From NCBI RefSeq assembly GCF_040807025.1, contig NC_090942.1, forward strand, positions 72,591,487 to 72,655,486: a DNA stretch of 64,000 nucleotides, written 5' to 3'. The stretch is from Struthio camelus (taxonomy: Eukaryota; Chordata; Aves; Struthioniformes; Struthionidae). Of this stretch, positions 26,570-39,121 are shown piece after piece; the stretch's first letter is position 1; each line of letters begins with the position of its first letter. Below the pieces are notes generated by a model that was not told the origin of the DNA, searched no databases, and saw nothing but the letters and a program-made list of their open reading frames with translations. A program made the position numbers and the translations under genes.

Positions 26570-27326
26570 CTAGGCTAGCACTGAAAAATATTCCAGCTGC
26601 TGAAAGCAACTGTTTCTAGCAGTCTCTTGGGAGCTTGCTCCTTCTGCGTGATTTTGAGAATTTACATCCCTCACTTCAGCAACCCAGAGGAAAATGGTTT
26701 CATAGAGGCTGGGACCTGAGACAGCAAATAACACAGTGGCTTGCAAAAAGCCAACACAAACAGCCAAATAGGCATTTGGAAAGGGAAGTAGGTGTGTGGA
26801 TATGTCTTCAACATGACAGGAAAGATATGCATCTGAAATGTTGTGTGCTGCATATGGTATGCTCTGACTTTCCCTCCCTTCACCTCCTCCCTCATATAGG
26901 TCTACAGAGAAGAACCGCGGTGCTTTCGGCCTGGCAGTGCCGGCGTGCTCTAGCAGGTTATGGTGCAATTCGCAAAGGGTGCAAGGCTGCCTCTTCATCA
27001 CACACCGGCAAACAAAAATTGGCAAAAGGTGAGGCTTCAAAATACCACGGGATTTTACTAGAGTAACTACCGTTGTCCTCAATGTTAATAAGCAATGAGA
27101 GTGCCATACATGGTGCAGCCCGCTTACTTTGCAGCTCACACAGCAAAGGTCCTGCAGCTTTGCTATTAGGGTCCACTGCATGCCTGAATGAGCCTGGGTG
27201 GGCTGCAGTTCCTGCTGCTGCACCACGGAGGGAGGAGGACATCACCATGTTTTGAGGGGTGCAAGCCCCATTGCTCCACAGAAGTGCTCTAATGTCCTCT
27301 TGCTGAGGAAGCTGAGAGGGATCCAA
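26570..27326. other. GC-richer patch with long overlapping frames on both strands, not called as genes
   Basis: The patch holds the longest open frame in the window, 218 codons on the minus strand (26570-27226). It overlaps a 143-codon plus-strand frame (26635-27066) and a 122-codon minus-strand frame (26958-27326). The 218-residue product is rich in Cys and His but has no domain, repeat, signal peptide or clear membrane helix that I recognise. The ATG has no notable context. Two strands open at once suggests low stop density rather than coding. A decayed retrocopy or a lineage-specific gene cannot be excluded. Confidence 0.4.
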
Positions 27327-29439
27327 AGTCTAGCATGCCACTGATGTTACTCGGCAGAGAGAAGGCATAGAAAAGGCATAGATTTATTGCAATTTACTTT
27401 TCAATAATTTATATAGGCTGGGTTGGATTTTGAAGTGCAAGAGGTGCACAAAACTTCCAAAGGCCCTAACTCATCGCGATACTTTTGAAAATGTATTTCA
27501 TCATGCAGAATAATTTACAAGGTTGCTTCTGTTCGCATAAGTAGTGGCCTAATGTTATGATCATCTAATACTGTTAAGGGCCTTAGTTATCCTGATCCTG
27601 GTGAAGAACAAGAATTTTGGTTCAGTTGAAAACTCTTGCACTTATTTTTTTCTGATTTGAGCCAAAAAAAGAAAGCTGTGGTTTCTAATTTTGCACCAGA
27701 AGAGAAAAGAAAGGAAAAAAGCATTTGAAATCTAAAAATTATCTTTAACCATATCATTTTAATTTGTTTAAAGTTCATTGTTACGTTTCTTTAAAATATT
27801 GAATAACATTATATACACCTTGAAAAAAAATCCAATATCTTTCGACAAGAGCAGTTCAGCTAAAATATTTTTGATCAGTTTTGTCATTTGGACTGATATT
27901 CCCTGGGCCTCTGTAGACAGATAGTTACTTTTGAATTTAATTAATAAAAGGTTTACATATTCAGTGAAGGAAAAACTGTGCACATTTAATACCAATTATA
28001 GTGTCAAATTACATTTTTTAGCAGGCTAGTAAATCCACAGATGAGGCCTCCCATATGCTATCCTATATGACTTACAAAATTCTACTTACATGCAGATAGG
28101 GGTAGGAAAGAACAGATGAATAAATGCAATTTTTTAAAATCATATTTATTTCTATTTAGAAGAACAGAGAAATATAAATTTCTCACATCAAGTGTTAGTT
28201 AAAATGCATGAAATATTATCATGAAACTCATTACTTTAAAGAGGTGCAAGTTCCTAACTAGACTCCATGACAATTATACCTTCTCTGAGGATGAGAAAGG
28301 AAAAAAAAATCTGTCTAAAACCTGTTGAATCAATTCAACTCTGCTGGATTTATCCCAATTAAGAAAAGATATTCATTCATGTTATTTATTTATATGATGC
28401 CAGTCTACAGGGAAACTAGATAAGTGGTCCAGCTCTTCCTGGAAGTCTCAAGAGAAATGTTGAAGGTAGCTCCCTCTTTCTCTTTTGCATGAAGCATCCT
28501 GAGGCTGCCTAACTAATGCATTAGGATACGGTTTCCTGTGGAAAAAAAAAAAAAAAAACTTGAAGCATATACAGGGCACACGTATAGGTATCTTAAGAGC
28601 AGTGTTAACTGCAGCCACTTAGAAGAGTTTTAAATTAGAATCAATTTTTTAACTAAAACAAAAACATTGCTGAAAATATATATTTTTTGCAGGGTTTTTT
28701 TGCAGATTTTGAGTTATTCCATATATTTCTTCCACTGTTTTTAATGGCTTTTTTTTTGAATCTCCTTTCTTCCCTTTTATTCTAGTAAAGGCAAAGAGAG
28801 AAAGTGGTGGGAGACAGAGAAAAAGTGATATGAAGCCCTTAAAACATTTTGTGTTATTTTCTGAACCAAATCATACCAATTAAAATAAAGAAAAAAAGTC
28901 CATTTCAAATAACTGAAATATTTTGTTTGTATTTCTTGCAGAGTTTTCATCAGACAGTACACGGATAATTTGGCCAGCCAGATAGTACCAGAGAACAGAC
29001 ATCTTGATGCTATGGCTGCAGCATTCAAGGCAACGTTGGTCAGCTCTTGAACATAGGTATCAGGCTTGAAAAGAAGGATATTGTAGCAAATTTACTGACA
29101 ATGCAGATCACAGAAGATGGCAAAACTCTTGTTTCCTTGACTAGGGCATGACTGGCCTAGAGGTTTGCTGAATTTTTTTTGAATTCGGTGAGGAAGAGAT
29201 AGGGAGATGGAGGATTTTGACAAATGAGGCTTGAAAAATAGCATCTTGAAATACGTACAAAACGTATTTTTACACATGCTGTCTCTTCTTCCTGATGCTT
29301 AACTGAAACTGGAGCATGAAATGGAGAACTCCCAGCAGTTGAGTTTTATATGTTTAATTCTGGTCACAGAAAACTATCTTGATATGTGAGCTATGTTTCC
29401 CCCTTGCCAATAGAAGCCAGCTACTAAGCTGAGGCTACC
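27327..29439. other. Intergenic or intronic, no gene seen
   Basis: AT-rich unique DNA with a poly-A run of 17-18 near 28541 and several oligo-A/T runs. Frames stay below 90 codons. Nothing recognisable was found. Confidence 0.6.
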
Positions 29440-29720
29440 CACTGTTAATTAAATCATGTTACGCTAAAAACCTGCAGCACAAATACATGGTAGCAGAGCA
29501 TGTTCTGTGTGCTGTTCCTTTCTCATGTGATAAGCAGTGCATTTCCTCAATGCATGCACATTGCTTACATTTTTAGAGCCATTAAGCTGCGATAATTATG
29601 GAACAATCTAGGCAATGTTCAATAGCCCATGCAGATGCCTGACAGGGCATGTTGTCTCTTAATTAGGAATTTGAATGCCTAATGCTTGTATATTAACTGA
29701 AATAATTGGATAGATGTTTT
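29440..29720. promoter_or_regulatory. Candidate conserved non-coding element
   Basis: High-complexity sequence enriched in homeodomain and SOX-type cores: TTAATTAA (29445-29452), ATAATTAT (29592-29599), GAACAAT (29601-29607) and TTAATTAG (29659-29666). CATGCAGATGCC-type POU-like words lie between them. It has no coding potential and no repeat similarity. This is the texture of vertebrate developmental enhancers. The motifs are visible; conservation is not testable here. Confidence 0.3.
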
Positions 29721-30559
29721 ACATTTTCTTCACTTTTACTGACAACCAAGCTAGGGACCACACGAATCAACATATCTTCCTGAAACAGCTCATTTTGTTT
29801 GCGTATTCTAGGTGACCTAACTTGTTGCTTAAGTGGAATTTTTAAGAGAATTAATTCTAATTGCTGTGTAAAGATATTGGAAGATGTTCCTCAGTAAGTC
29901 TATCTTACTGCTTCCCGTAATATTATAATCCTTATCGTGTAACTACTACTCTTTTTTAGTTCCTCCAAAATCAGGTAGAATTACAGTAGTTGTTATCATG
30001 TTTTATTGTTTCTAAGCGTAGGTATTTTTTTGAAACCCCGTTCTTATGCCACACTAGCCCAATTTGTTGTAATTAGGGTGAAAAACCCCTTTGCCATGCA
30101 CAAAACTACTTTTCCGCAAACTAAGGACATCTTTTCAAGGCCAGGCTTGCGGGTGTATCCTGAGGCACTGGCTGTGCAGGAGAGGCCTCCGCAGACATCT
30201 CTCATCCTCATGCTAAACCTTCACTGAACCCAAGACAAGCTCTCACGCTGGCTCTCAGCGAACGACGTGGAAGTAGGTGGGACCCAAGGCACCAAGCCAC
30301 TAAGTACTCACACCTGCAAGTTGTTGCGTTGCAACCCGTGGCACCATCCATAAGCCCATTTTCAGGGCTGAAACACCATTCATCTCCTTTCAAAATAATA
30401 AAAACAGTCAGAAAATTCCCCTGGGCTTCACGTTAGCAGAACCGGGCTCTGAATGAGCAACTTCTTTAATCCCTGTCTACTGTATGTGTAAGGAGCACTA
30501 TGCTCACCAATGTATACATTGTTTATATTTAGGATGCCTGATAAATGTGTTTATTCACA
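29721..30559. other. No gene seen; small GC-richer patch at about 30130-30360
   Basis: Unique DNA. The GC-richer part carries short frames on both strands (73 codons plus, 61 codons minus) without recognisable products. Confidence 0.55.
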
Positions 30560-30780
30560 ACTATTAGTATAAAAGCTCCTTTAAAAGCAACAAATTGCTC
30601 TCTATTAGTAATGTGCATAATGACCTATTTCCATAAACATTTTTAGTAAGAGAAATTTTAATGTGCAAAACCCTGCAGACATTTTATGGAAATTTGACTG
30701 CGTTCTGCAGAAGTGCATCACAGTCATATTTTGTTCTTTAATATTTTGTTTTGAGAGGTGAATTACTTTCATTCTGATAT
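30560..30780. promoter_or_regulatory. Candidate conserved non-coding element
   Basis: Non-repetitive AT-biased sequence with well-formed motif cores such as ATTAGTAATGTGCATAATGA (30604-30623), CCATAAACAT and CAAAACCCTGCAGACATTTT. It has no frame and no transposon likeness. Regulatory role inferred from texture only. Confidence 0.25.
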
Positions 30781-33059
30781 ATAGTACAAAAGAAGCAACC
30801 TGGCACAGGGAAAAGGAAAATGAGTCTTAATGTGTTTCCTTCTTGCTAATGTATATTTGCTTGATTGATGTAAGGATGCTTTTTGCAGAAAATATACAGC
30901 CCTCCCTTTTTTTTCTAGTTTGCATATTTATTTAAAAAGTATGGTGGAGGCTTTAAAAAAGCTCTGTAGATCCAGGCGTAAGGGAAAAGTATAATATAGG
31001 AATGTCTTTATGGTCAAAAGGATAAACACAGTGAGTATATCTGTTGTGTTGCACCTCTACCTGATTTCTATATATAAATACAGGTTAAGTATGCAAAACT
31101 GTATTCACAAGATATTGCGGTACAGTTTTAGAGGCATAGCTTAAAAATTTAGCCTGAGGGGGTTAAACATGTGTTAGCTGTATGTTTTTGTTTGAAAAGC
31201 ATGCAAGCAAACCATTAGTATTGTATGGACTCCTAACAACATTTCTGTACATTATGTACTAAATGCAACCTGAATGACAGCGGAGCTTTTATATTAATTT
31301 ACTATAACTTTATCTGGAACAAATAAAGCTTTCTTCTTTCCTAAAGAGCTTAGAAATTCTGAACTACCAACAATTCCATCAACAGTCTGTAAAAAATAAC
31401 CTAACCGATGTTGCAGGTGCCAACCATCTCATTTGTGTAAGTAGTTCCACCAAAATTATGTGGGAAAAGTGAACAAGGTTTTATTCTAAATTAGGCTAAT
31501 GGCACAGCCATGCAAAGTAGGTGGTAATGGAAAAAATGCTCATAGATCTAATATTTTAAAAATGAGCAGTGTTTCAGCTACGCTTTGAAGGCACTGTAGG
31601 AAGGCCTTTTTTAAGGAAACATTACCTTGTGTGAAAGCAGAGACAGAGCACACCTCTGAGTTCCATTCTGCCTTTGACAGTATTTTAGACAAACCACGTG
31701 GGTTTGTCTTTAAACTTGAGTTAGAAGATTTTCACCTGTGCCTTGGTTACCTCATCCCTACTGCACACAGAGAATGCTTGCTTAGCTTTATGAAGTGTCT
31801 GGCAGATGTATGGGGAGAAAAGCATTATGTAAGACATCAAAGAAGTAAAAAAGATTGAAACATGAATGTCTTTAGAGATATCTAGGAGAAAAGTAGGTTC
31901 CTAGATTTCCAATTTTGTGTTGCAAATGATCATATGCTTCACAGTATCCATATGTCCCATTTGAAAATGGAATGATATGTCCCAGCTGAAAAAAAACGTC
32001 TAAAATTACACCTACATTGATGAGGAGATACATGGGATAGAAATGTAGCCTTGGTTCATCATATTAGCTAAGTAGTTAACTTTTAGCATGTTCCATCAAC
32101 TTCTGCGGTCTTTTAAAGAGAAGTGGTTACAAATGTGGTTAGGTGCTTGACTAAATATCAGACTGAATATGAGGCTGGAAACCCCTACTTCATACTATGG
32201 AGAGTCATATAAGATCACACAGTGTTACAGCTGTAGTAATACACTTGCTTTAAGACCTTTTTTCAAAGCATTGAGAAACTCCTAGTAGCTCCCACGCATG
32301 CAGTGAGTACTGAGAATACATAGGTGTACCAAGGCCCATATACAGCCCTTGTCTCATCTCACTGAAGTAAATGGCTCGCTGTGATTAATGTCAGTGTGAT
32401 CAGTATTGCGATACGTACACCTGCTAAAGGAAACCTTCTCCTTCCTCCCAGTCATAATATATGATCTTCCATATCATCACCATTACTGTATGTTAACATC
32501 ATAGACATAGGTAAAGCCTTAAAAAGGGAATGAATTAAATCTAAAGTGCTGAATTAGTCAAATTGAATTAATGACCGTGTTTAGTGGTATTTTTGCTATA
32601 GGGAGTGTAAAGAATCAGGCAGGATTTTCTCCTGTGAGGGCTGTATTGTGCAGATTTCTTTTTCAAATGACCCAATGATTAGCATAGTAGAAACCTAGGG
32701 TGCTCTGCACCCTCTTCATCAAACAGAACAAATGTCAAGTCCTGTTAATATAGCCAGCTTTCCATAGAGGCTGATCAGATGCTGTCTATCATTATGTGTT
32801 TATTACCTTGTTGAAATAGTATTATGAGGTTTTGCTGACAGTAACTTTGGATGGCATGCCCTTTTTCTTGAATTCTCTATACCTTTCATTTTAATCCATT
32901 TGTAGTTCAGGCACAAGCACTTACACCAAGTCCAGGCTGGGAAACCATTAATTGTGAGAGTCTAGATTTTCAGCAGTTTATGCTAGTACAATAAGTCTTC
33001 TCTCCCCATTTCCTCTCCCATGTGAAAAGAATCTGTATTTTTAATAATAATAAAAAAGA
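30781..33059. other. Intergenic or intronic, no gene seen
   Basis: Unique AT-rich DNA. A weak MIR-like trace lies at 31735-31830. The frame at 31631-31858 (75 codons) overlaps that trace and is not called. Confidence 0.55.
31735..31830 (+). repeat. Possible MIR SINE fragment
   Basis: CCTGTGCCTTGGTTACCTCA resembles the MIR core CTGTGCCTCAGTTTCCTCA. It is followed after a gap by GAAGTGTCTGGCA, similar to the downstream MIR block CAGTGCCTGGCA. The order agrees, but both matches are short. Confidence 0.3.
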
Positions 33060-33330
33060 TAATCACTTAATGCAGAAATGTCCATTGCACCCGAACAGCA
33101 AATCCAGCTTAAGTGGAAATTTACACAAAGAATTATTTATAGGAATCAATCATAATTACATTTAATGCATGCTGCAGCTGTTTATAATTGTGGTTTTCCC
33201 AAGGTTATTCTCCTCCTACCATCCACCCCCACACACATGAAATTTATTTCTGTGGAAATGCTTAGGAAGCATTATAATTTTCCTGTAACTTGTTACAATG
33301 GCAGCTGACTGTTGCGAGGCAGACTAGATC
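33060..33330. promoter_or_regulatory. Candidate conserved non-coding element
   Basis: Contains a compact run of motif cores: PBX/HOX-like AATCAATCA (33144-33152) followed by TAATTAC, then TTTAATGCATGC, an E-box CAGCTG (33175-33180), and a RUNX-like TGTGGTTT (33190-33197) after TATAATTG. A second block follows (AGGAAGCATTATAATTTTCC, then CTTGTTACAATGGCAGCTG). No coding or repeat likeness. Inferred enhancer-like element. Confidence 0.3.
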
Positions 33331-36300
33331 CTGATTAGTAAGTACAATAAAAAAGAAGAAAAGATGATTTTTTTGAACCAGTAAAAGAGTTTTGAGAAGC
33401 TGAACAGTAATAACTATCAAGACAAGTATTTTCCATGTCATTCTGTTTGTTATTCATTATGAAAAACAATTCTGAGTGCTAAATTAGGAAGTTAATTTAA
33501 GGTAATAATAAATTCAGGATACTGTGGGCCAAACTGAGAAGCCATGCATAAAATGGCATAACTGGGATCTTCACACACTCAATTAGAAATTTTCTCCCCT
33601 GCAAAATCATTACTACAGAACTGATTATAAAGTGTAAATTTTTTTAACGACTGAAAAGGCTGATTTTTCACAGAGACGGAAAAGAGAGATTTAATTTAAA
33701 GTACTTCTGATTTCCTATTATTGGATAAAAATCTGAACGCTTTTTTAGGAAAGAAATACATGGCAAACACATTTTTCGGTGTGGTGAAAGCCCATGTGTC
33801 CAACCAGAAAAACTAGAAGGGAACACATTGGACATCCATTCTGTGTTAGATATATGGCTAACCATAAAGGAGTCTGAGCTGCTTTTTTCTTATAGTGTGA
33901 GCCAGGAGCAGATGTACATTTAAAACAGCCATTCTGTTCGGTACATGTTCCTCTGGCTCCGCAGTCATCAAGTTTTGAAATTTAAATTACATTGTATATT
34001 GATAGATTTCCTATAGTAGTAATTAGCTCCAAGGAAGTTCAGTGGAACGTGTGACCTATGTTATACTATCTTATTCATCTCTCTGAAGCATGCCCTGTGA
34101 TTCTGGTATTTGTATCTGGGTCAGACCATCTCAATCACCCAAACCTTGCTGAGGGAAAACTCTATGAAGCTTGGAATGCAAATTCCCCTGGCCTTAGCTT
34201 TATTTAAACTTTTATCTGTTTTTTGTTTTTTAGTCTATCTTTACAAAATATCTCTTTGAGATGTGGGACTGGGCATTGATTTTAGATGTCCAGTTAGCCA
34301 TCGGGAGTGAAATGCATTTATGTCATGAATACCGTATGATGGAGAATTCCTGTAGTAGTGGTACTGATGTTAGGCTCAATGATATACTATAAAAAATTCT
34401 GAGGGTAAAAATAGCACATAATTAGGTGTTATTTTAGTTCCTCAACTTTATTTTAACTTCTGGAGCACCATAGAGTGAATCTGTAAGGAAAGGGCAGTTA
34501 CATACATACCAGATTATTAAGTTTACAATTGGATGTTAAAGTTTGGGGTCAAAGTTTTGGTAAGTTAGCATGGAGTCCTCCTCCTGGCACACTCTTAACT
34601 GAAATAGAACTGGAATTTCCCTCCTTAGACTTCAGAAACACATTGCCAGGGTACTGAAGCAAATAAAAGTTTCAGTGATGACTTGATGAAGATGCCCCGG
34701 TGGTGGAGGAGGAGCACGTTCCTCTGAAGTGCCGCTGAAGGGTTCAGCTCTACTCTGTCAGAGAGAGAGGGATGGTTGCGGAGGTCCCAGCCACCCAGCC
34801 CGCTGTGGGACGCCAAAAGCGGAGCCCCTTACATCCTTACATGTCAGTGGCCGCGCTGCCTCAGTTTACCGTGCAGCATTTTAGGATAAACCACGGTCCA
34901 GGGGCTGAGGTCACATTGAAGGAGCCTTGAAAATCCCTCTCTCCGCTTCTGCAATGTCTCAGGACAAAACTAGGTACAAGCCCGTTCCAAATCAATCCAC
35001 TCTCTTGTTATTTGTGCTTTTATTTCTCCCTAGGCACCATGTAGCATAGAATTTAACTACAGCTGAGATACAGGATAAATAAATAATCAGTGGGGACCAA
35101 TAATAATTGCAATAAGCCTATAACTTTGATGGTCCAGTATTTAACCTTCTGGATCAAACTCTGCCCTGCCTTATGCTCTACGCAACCCCTCTGCAGGCAA
35201 TAGGATTTCATGGGGTATAAATCAGGGTAGAATGAAGTGATTTCAGAATAAGTGAAATTGCTGATGTAACTTCTCCATCTTAAACAGACGTTAGCCAAAA
35301 AGTAGAGGACTGGGCACAATAGGGAAGAAGGTCACAGTAAGATGTTTCAAAGTGAACTGGAAAATGTTTAAATAGTTTATATTGTTCCACGGCTATAGAG
35401 TTGTTATTTGTAATGACTGGGGTATTTCGGCAAGAAGAAAAGGATTGACTATATCAGTTACTGTGAAAACCATGCCTTCCAAAACAGGGGCTTGGGTTGT
35501 CTGCTGCTGGGTACTCTAACTGAATGAAAAAATGGCCTGTTCATGGTGTCTCCAGATAGCTCCTATGTGACGCTTAATTTCTCAGCATCCACGACTGACA
35601 AATTTCAGAGCATTGTAGCACTTAGCATTGACTCTAGAAAAACAAACCATATTTTTTCAGTTACAGGAAAGAGGCCTTGGAAATCTACAGATGAAATGAA
35701 CATTAGAGTTAGAAGTGGGAGTGTGATTCTGTGGAACAACAGCATCTTCTGCGGAGGAGTAAACTGCAATTCCATTTATTCCAAGAGAATTTTCAACACT
35801 AAGCCAGAAAAAAAAACTTATTTCTTTTGGAAATGGAAGATTTTCCTCTACTCTCACAAAAATACATTTAAAAGATGAAAAATCAAAATCTATATCAGTA
35901 TCCTGTATTCAGTACCCTGCATTCTTTTTTAATTTTCCAGAAACAAAAGTGGCCAAGTATGTTTTGGTTCTCAGGTTCTTTTTGCCTTGGACAAATGGAA
36001 AGATTTCACCAAATGGACACCGTTCCTTCAAAAAATTTATTTCTGTAGAAAAGTCTTTTACCTAAGAAAAAGACCAGCTTTATTTGTCCCCTAACAAAAT
36101 TAGAGCAATGGAGAAACTTGCAGCCAAAAGATGCCATTACTAGGATATCTGCAGAACGAAGGAGTTGTGATTAGAGATCACTTTCCCTCTAAGGTAAGAT
36201 GCTATCACCACCATGGAAGTAAAGCTGTTGCCTGTTCTTTACCTTGTTCATTGATGACATTCCAAAACCGCTCCTATTCAATTGGCTTTCTTGAAATCAA

Positions 36301-38544
36301 TTTTTTACTTCTTAATTTTTTCCTTAGATGACTTGCCTTGCATATTCCAGCAGAAAGGGACCTGTACGCTGAGCTATGTGCCTCTTTCACCAGCACTGCT
36401 GGAGAACATGCCTTTCGTGATGGCATCTGATGGCTCGTGAGGCTGGAGAGATGCAGCATGACCCTTTGCCGCTGCGCTATGCAAGGAGCCCTGAGGAGCT
36501 GGAGACCAGGGGCCCTGACGCCCCCCTACATCACACCCTCCATCACCACTTTCATTTCTGCAAGAGAGGTTTAATCCCCACCACCAGTGATAATTCTGAA
36601 GCTATTTTACATTATATAACATTACATGGTTATACGAAGTATAGGGTACTGAAAAATCAGACCCTTACAGCAAATCAAGCAGTGCTTATTAGCTACATAC
36701 AAAACACAGCATTTATACTGAGTAAGAAAGTGCCATGGAAGCTTTTAAAACAGTTAGTAGAGCAAATGAACACTCCATAAGAAAGTTCTGAATGTCAGAA
36801 GAATTGATTTTGAATGTAGCTGTCTATGTACTGAGAATCCTAAAAGGCGCATTTTCAACTGAGTTTGAAAAGTGCCTTTTTTTAGTACAACAATATACTC
36901 TTAAGTATTAAAAGGAAGAGCTCTGTGCCAGCTGTCCTATCTTCATCTAAGCGGCACACACATGCTGAGAAGCTGATCTTTGGGACTAGGTGCCAGAACA
37001 GCTATAAGGTAGTACTAAACAACTATATTTAAACAATCTCTTGGTCATACATAAAAGTGCATGACTAGATTTCTGCTGCTTGCAGATGCATGGCCAAAAA
37101 GCCATGATCAGCATGCAAACCTAAAGGCTGGACTTTTGTTCTGTCTTGAGCTACAGTTTTCAGTCGGAAAAATGGCAACTCGAGCTGCAGAGAACTGTTG
37201 GGTGGTATCAGGCACCCGGGGCACGGTGTGCTGAAGAATGCACCTGACACATTTGGTCCCCTTCGAGGGCCCAGGAGGAAGGGGAGGTAGGTCCCGAGCA
37301 TCAGCCAGAGCTAGGCTGAACTCAGCTCCCCTCTCCTCCCCGCTGCCACTTTAGCATGCACCTCTGCCTCGTGCTATATGCAGGACTGGATCTGCAATTA
37401 TTTCTAGTAGTTTGTGACCACTTTAATGGTAGCCCTTGGCTCCTCACTGCAGCAAAGCAGCTGCCTCACAGTGGTAAGGCATGACTGGCAGTGGCTGGGC
37501 TGCGTTTGTGTCATTATACGTAGTGGAGATGCTGCCGGGGATAAGCAGCTTTAAATTGTGACCTTTGTTTTATAGAAGTCTTGTTTCATTGTAGTTGCTT
37601 AGCCCATTTCCAGGGAAACTAGAGGAAACAAACAGTGAGAGTATAAGTATTTTCTATAACTGCATCAACCCATGGGGCCTTTCCCACTGCCCTTTAGTTT
37701 CTAAGCCAGTACAGCGAGAACAATACAGAACCAAAAATGGCAGCTTGCCTCCTTTCCTAGCCTTCCTCCAGCTGTGCTAAGAGCAGCCCTGCCTGGCTGG
37801 GGCCTTTCCCAGGACTGCCTTGCAGGACTATAATTTTCCCCAGGGAAGTTTTCCCATCACACATGTCTACAGATCCTGGGCTCAAATCAGATCTCAGGCT
37901 GTCATTTGAATGCCTATTTCTGCCAGGTGCATAAACTCCCAGGCAATGATTAAAAAAATTGTAGCTCAAGATTTTCAAGGATATAGCTACTATAACTATA
38001 TTAGTACAGACAAGCAAGGCAGCTGTAGATTAATTAACTCAGGTACCATTAGCTGTTCCACATAGGATAATCCACATGAGGTAAATTACACAGGTTCTTA
38101 GGCAAGTTTTATAACACACACTGAAATTCCTGCTGTTGCGATATGGTATGAAAACTAGCTAGAAACCTCTGCAGTTCGGTAAAATGTTGGAAAAACTGAC
38201 ACATGCAATGTATTCATCATGGCCTTTCCTCTTATTTCCTTGCGCAGCTTTGCCTTTACAGGCTATCCTCTGGGGGAAAAAAATTAACCCACGCCATGTA
38301 GCCATAATTCCATAATATTTCTTATTGACAAAAGAGTTTCCTCACGAAACGATACAAACAAGCCATAGTGCTCCTAAGGCTGAGTATATATTCAAAGGTT
38401 AAGAGTTAAAATTTCTCTTGTGGATTAAAAAAGAAAGATGAAGCCACAAGTGGGATTTTTCTCACTGATCATTTTAAAGCACTGACCATTATTTGCTGCT
38501 GTATTTCTCAATTAATCCATTTCACTTATTGGTGAATTCTTTAC
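33331..38544. other. Intergenic or intronic, no gene seen
   Basis: Unique DNA with GC-richer patches near 34690-34830, 36420-36540 and 37200-37350. Frames of 111 (35543-35878 +) and 116 codons (36430-36780 +) have no recognisable domains and no consistent coding signal. No RNA gene or young mobile element was seen. Confidence 0.5.
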
Positions 38545-38590
38545 TATTTTTCAGATGAGTAAACTGAGTCAGACATGTAGCTAAGCTCTT
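38545..38590 (-). repeat. Short MIR-family SINE fragment
   Basis: TTTTTCAGATGAGTAAACTG followed by AGTCAGA matches the antisense of the MIR core (TTTACAGATGAGGAAACTGA, then GGCACAGA). Only about 45 bases are recognisable. It runs into a 2 x 17-bp duplication. Confidence 0.4.
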
Positions 38591-38607
38591 CATGTAGCTA
38601 AGATCTT
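38574..38607. repeat. 17-bp tandem duplication (2 copies)
   Basis: CATGTAGCTAAGCTCTT is followed directly by CATGTAGCTAAGATCTT, one mismatch. Confidence 0.85.
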
Positions 38608-39004
38608 CAAAAAGACCTACAGGTTCTAGGCCATGAAGTCTCCTCTCAAAACCTGCTTTAGACCATGTGGAAACATGAGTAGCACCATATACTCTGCCTG
38701 CAGCAACTGCCATTTAAGGAGCCCAGCCTCCATAATGCATTCACATATAGCATATAGTCCATGTATGAAAGGAAAAGTTAGTCACCTTGGAACATCATTC
38801 ACAATAACTGGCACATTGAGCAAGGAGTTCCTAACCTACCCTAAGCAAGAAGAAATCTCAGGACAAGATTGTGATAAATTCTACTTTTCTTTTCGATGCC
38901 TTTCTTGGCATTACCCAATACCGTGGATACCTAGGTCCTTTCCTTCTAAGCAGTCACTAACACCTTTCAAAACCAGGCTAGACAAGAAGGTGCCACATTT
39001 TAAA

Positions 39005-39121
39005 CAAAGATTTAGGAGTTGGAGCACTCATCTCAGCCTTGAAAGACCTTGTTTCAGTTTCATCCTCTGCCAGCGGGTTTAAATACTCTTACACTCCCAG
39101 GAGATTTATCTAACCACCAAG
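39005..39121. mobile_element. Palindromic tRNA-like amniote repeat, copy 1
   Basis: The left half reads like a tRNA-type SINE head: GGAGTTGGAGCACTCATCTC, then GAAAGACC and TTTCAGTTTCATCCTCTGCC. The right half (39075-39121) is its degraded inverse: read backwards it gives TTGGTGGTTAGATAAATCTC, then CTGGGAGTGTAAGAG and TTTAAACCC. Both halves follow the remembered pattern GTGGTTAGAGCACTCACCTG ... GGTTCAAATCCC that is repeated many times in turtle, crocodilian and bird genomes as a long hairpin. Another copy lies at 57402-57512. It is not a functional tRNA gene, because no cloverleaf can be closed. Library name not known to me. Confidence 0.5.

Noticed and set aside
26570..27226. 218-codon minus-strand frame as a protein-coding gene
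   Set aside because: No recognisable domain, poor start context, and the opposite strand is open over the same bases, so base composition explains it better. Kept only as a finding.
38633..39082. 149-codon plus-strand frame
   Set aside because: It runs through unique DNA into the tRNA-like hairpin repeat and shows no domain, so it is read as chance.
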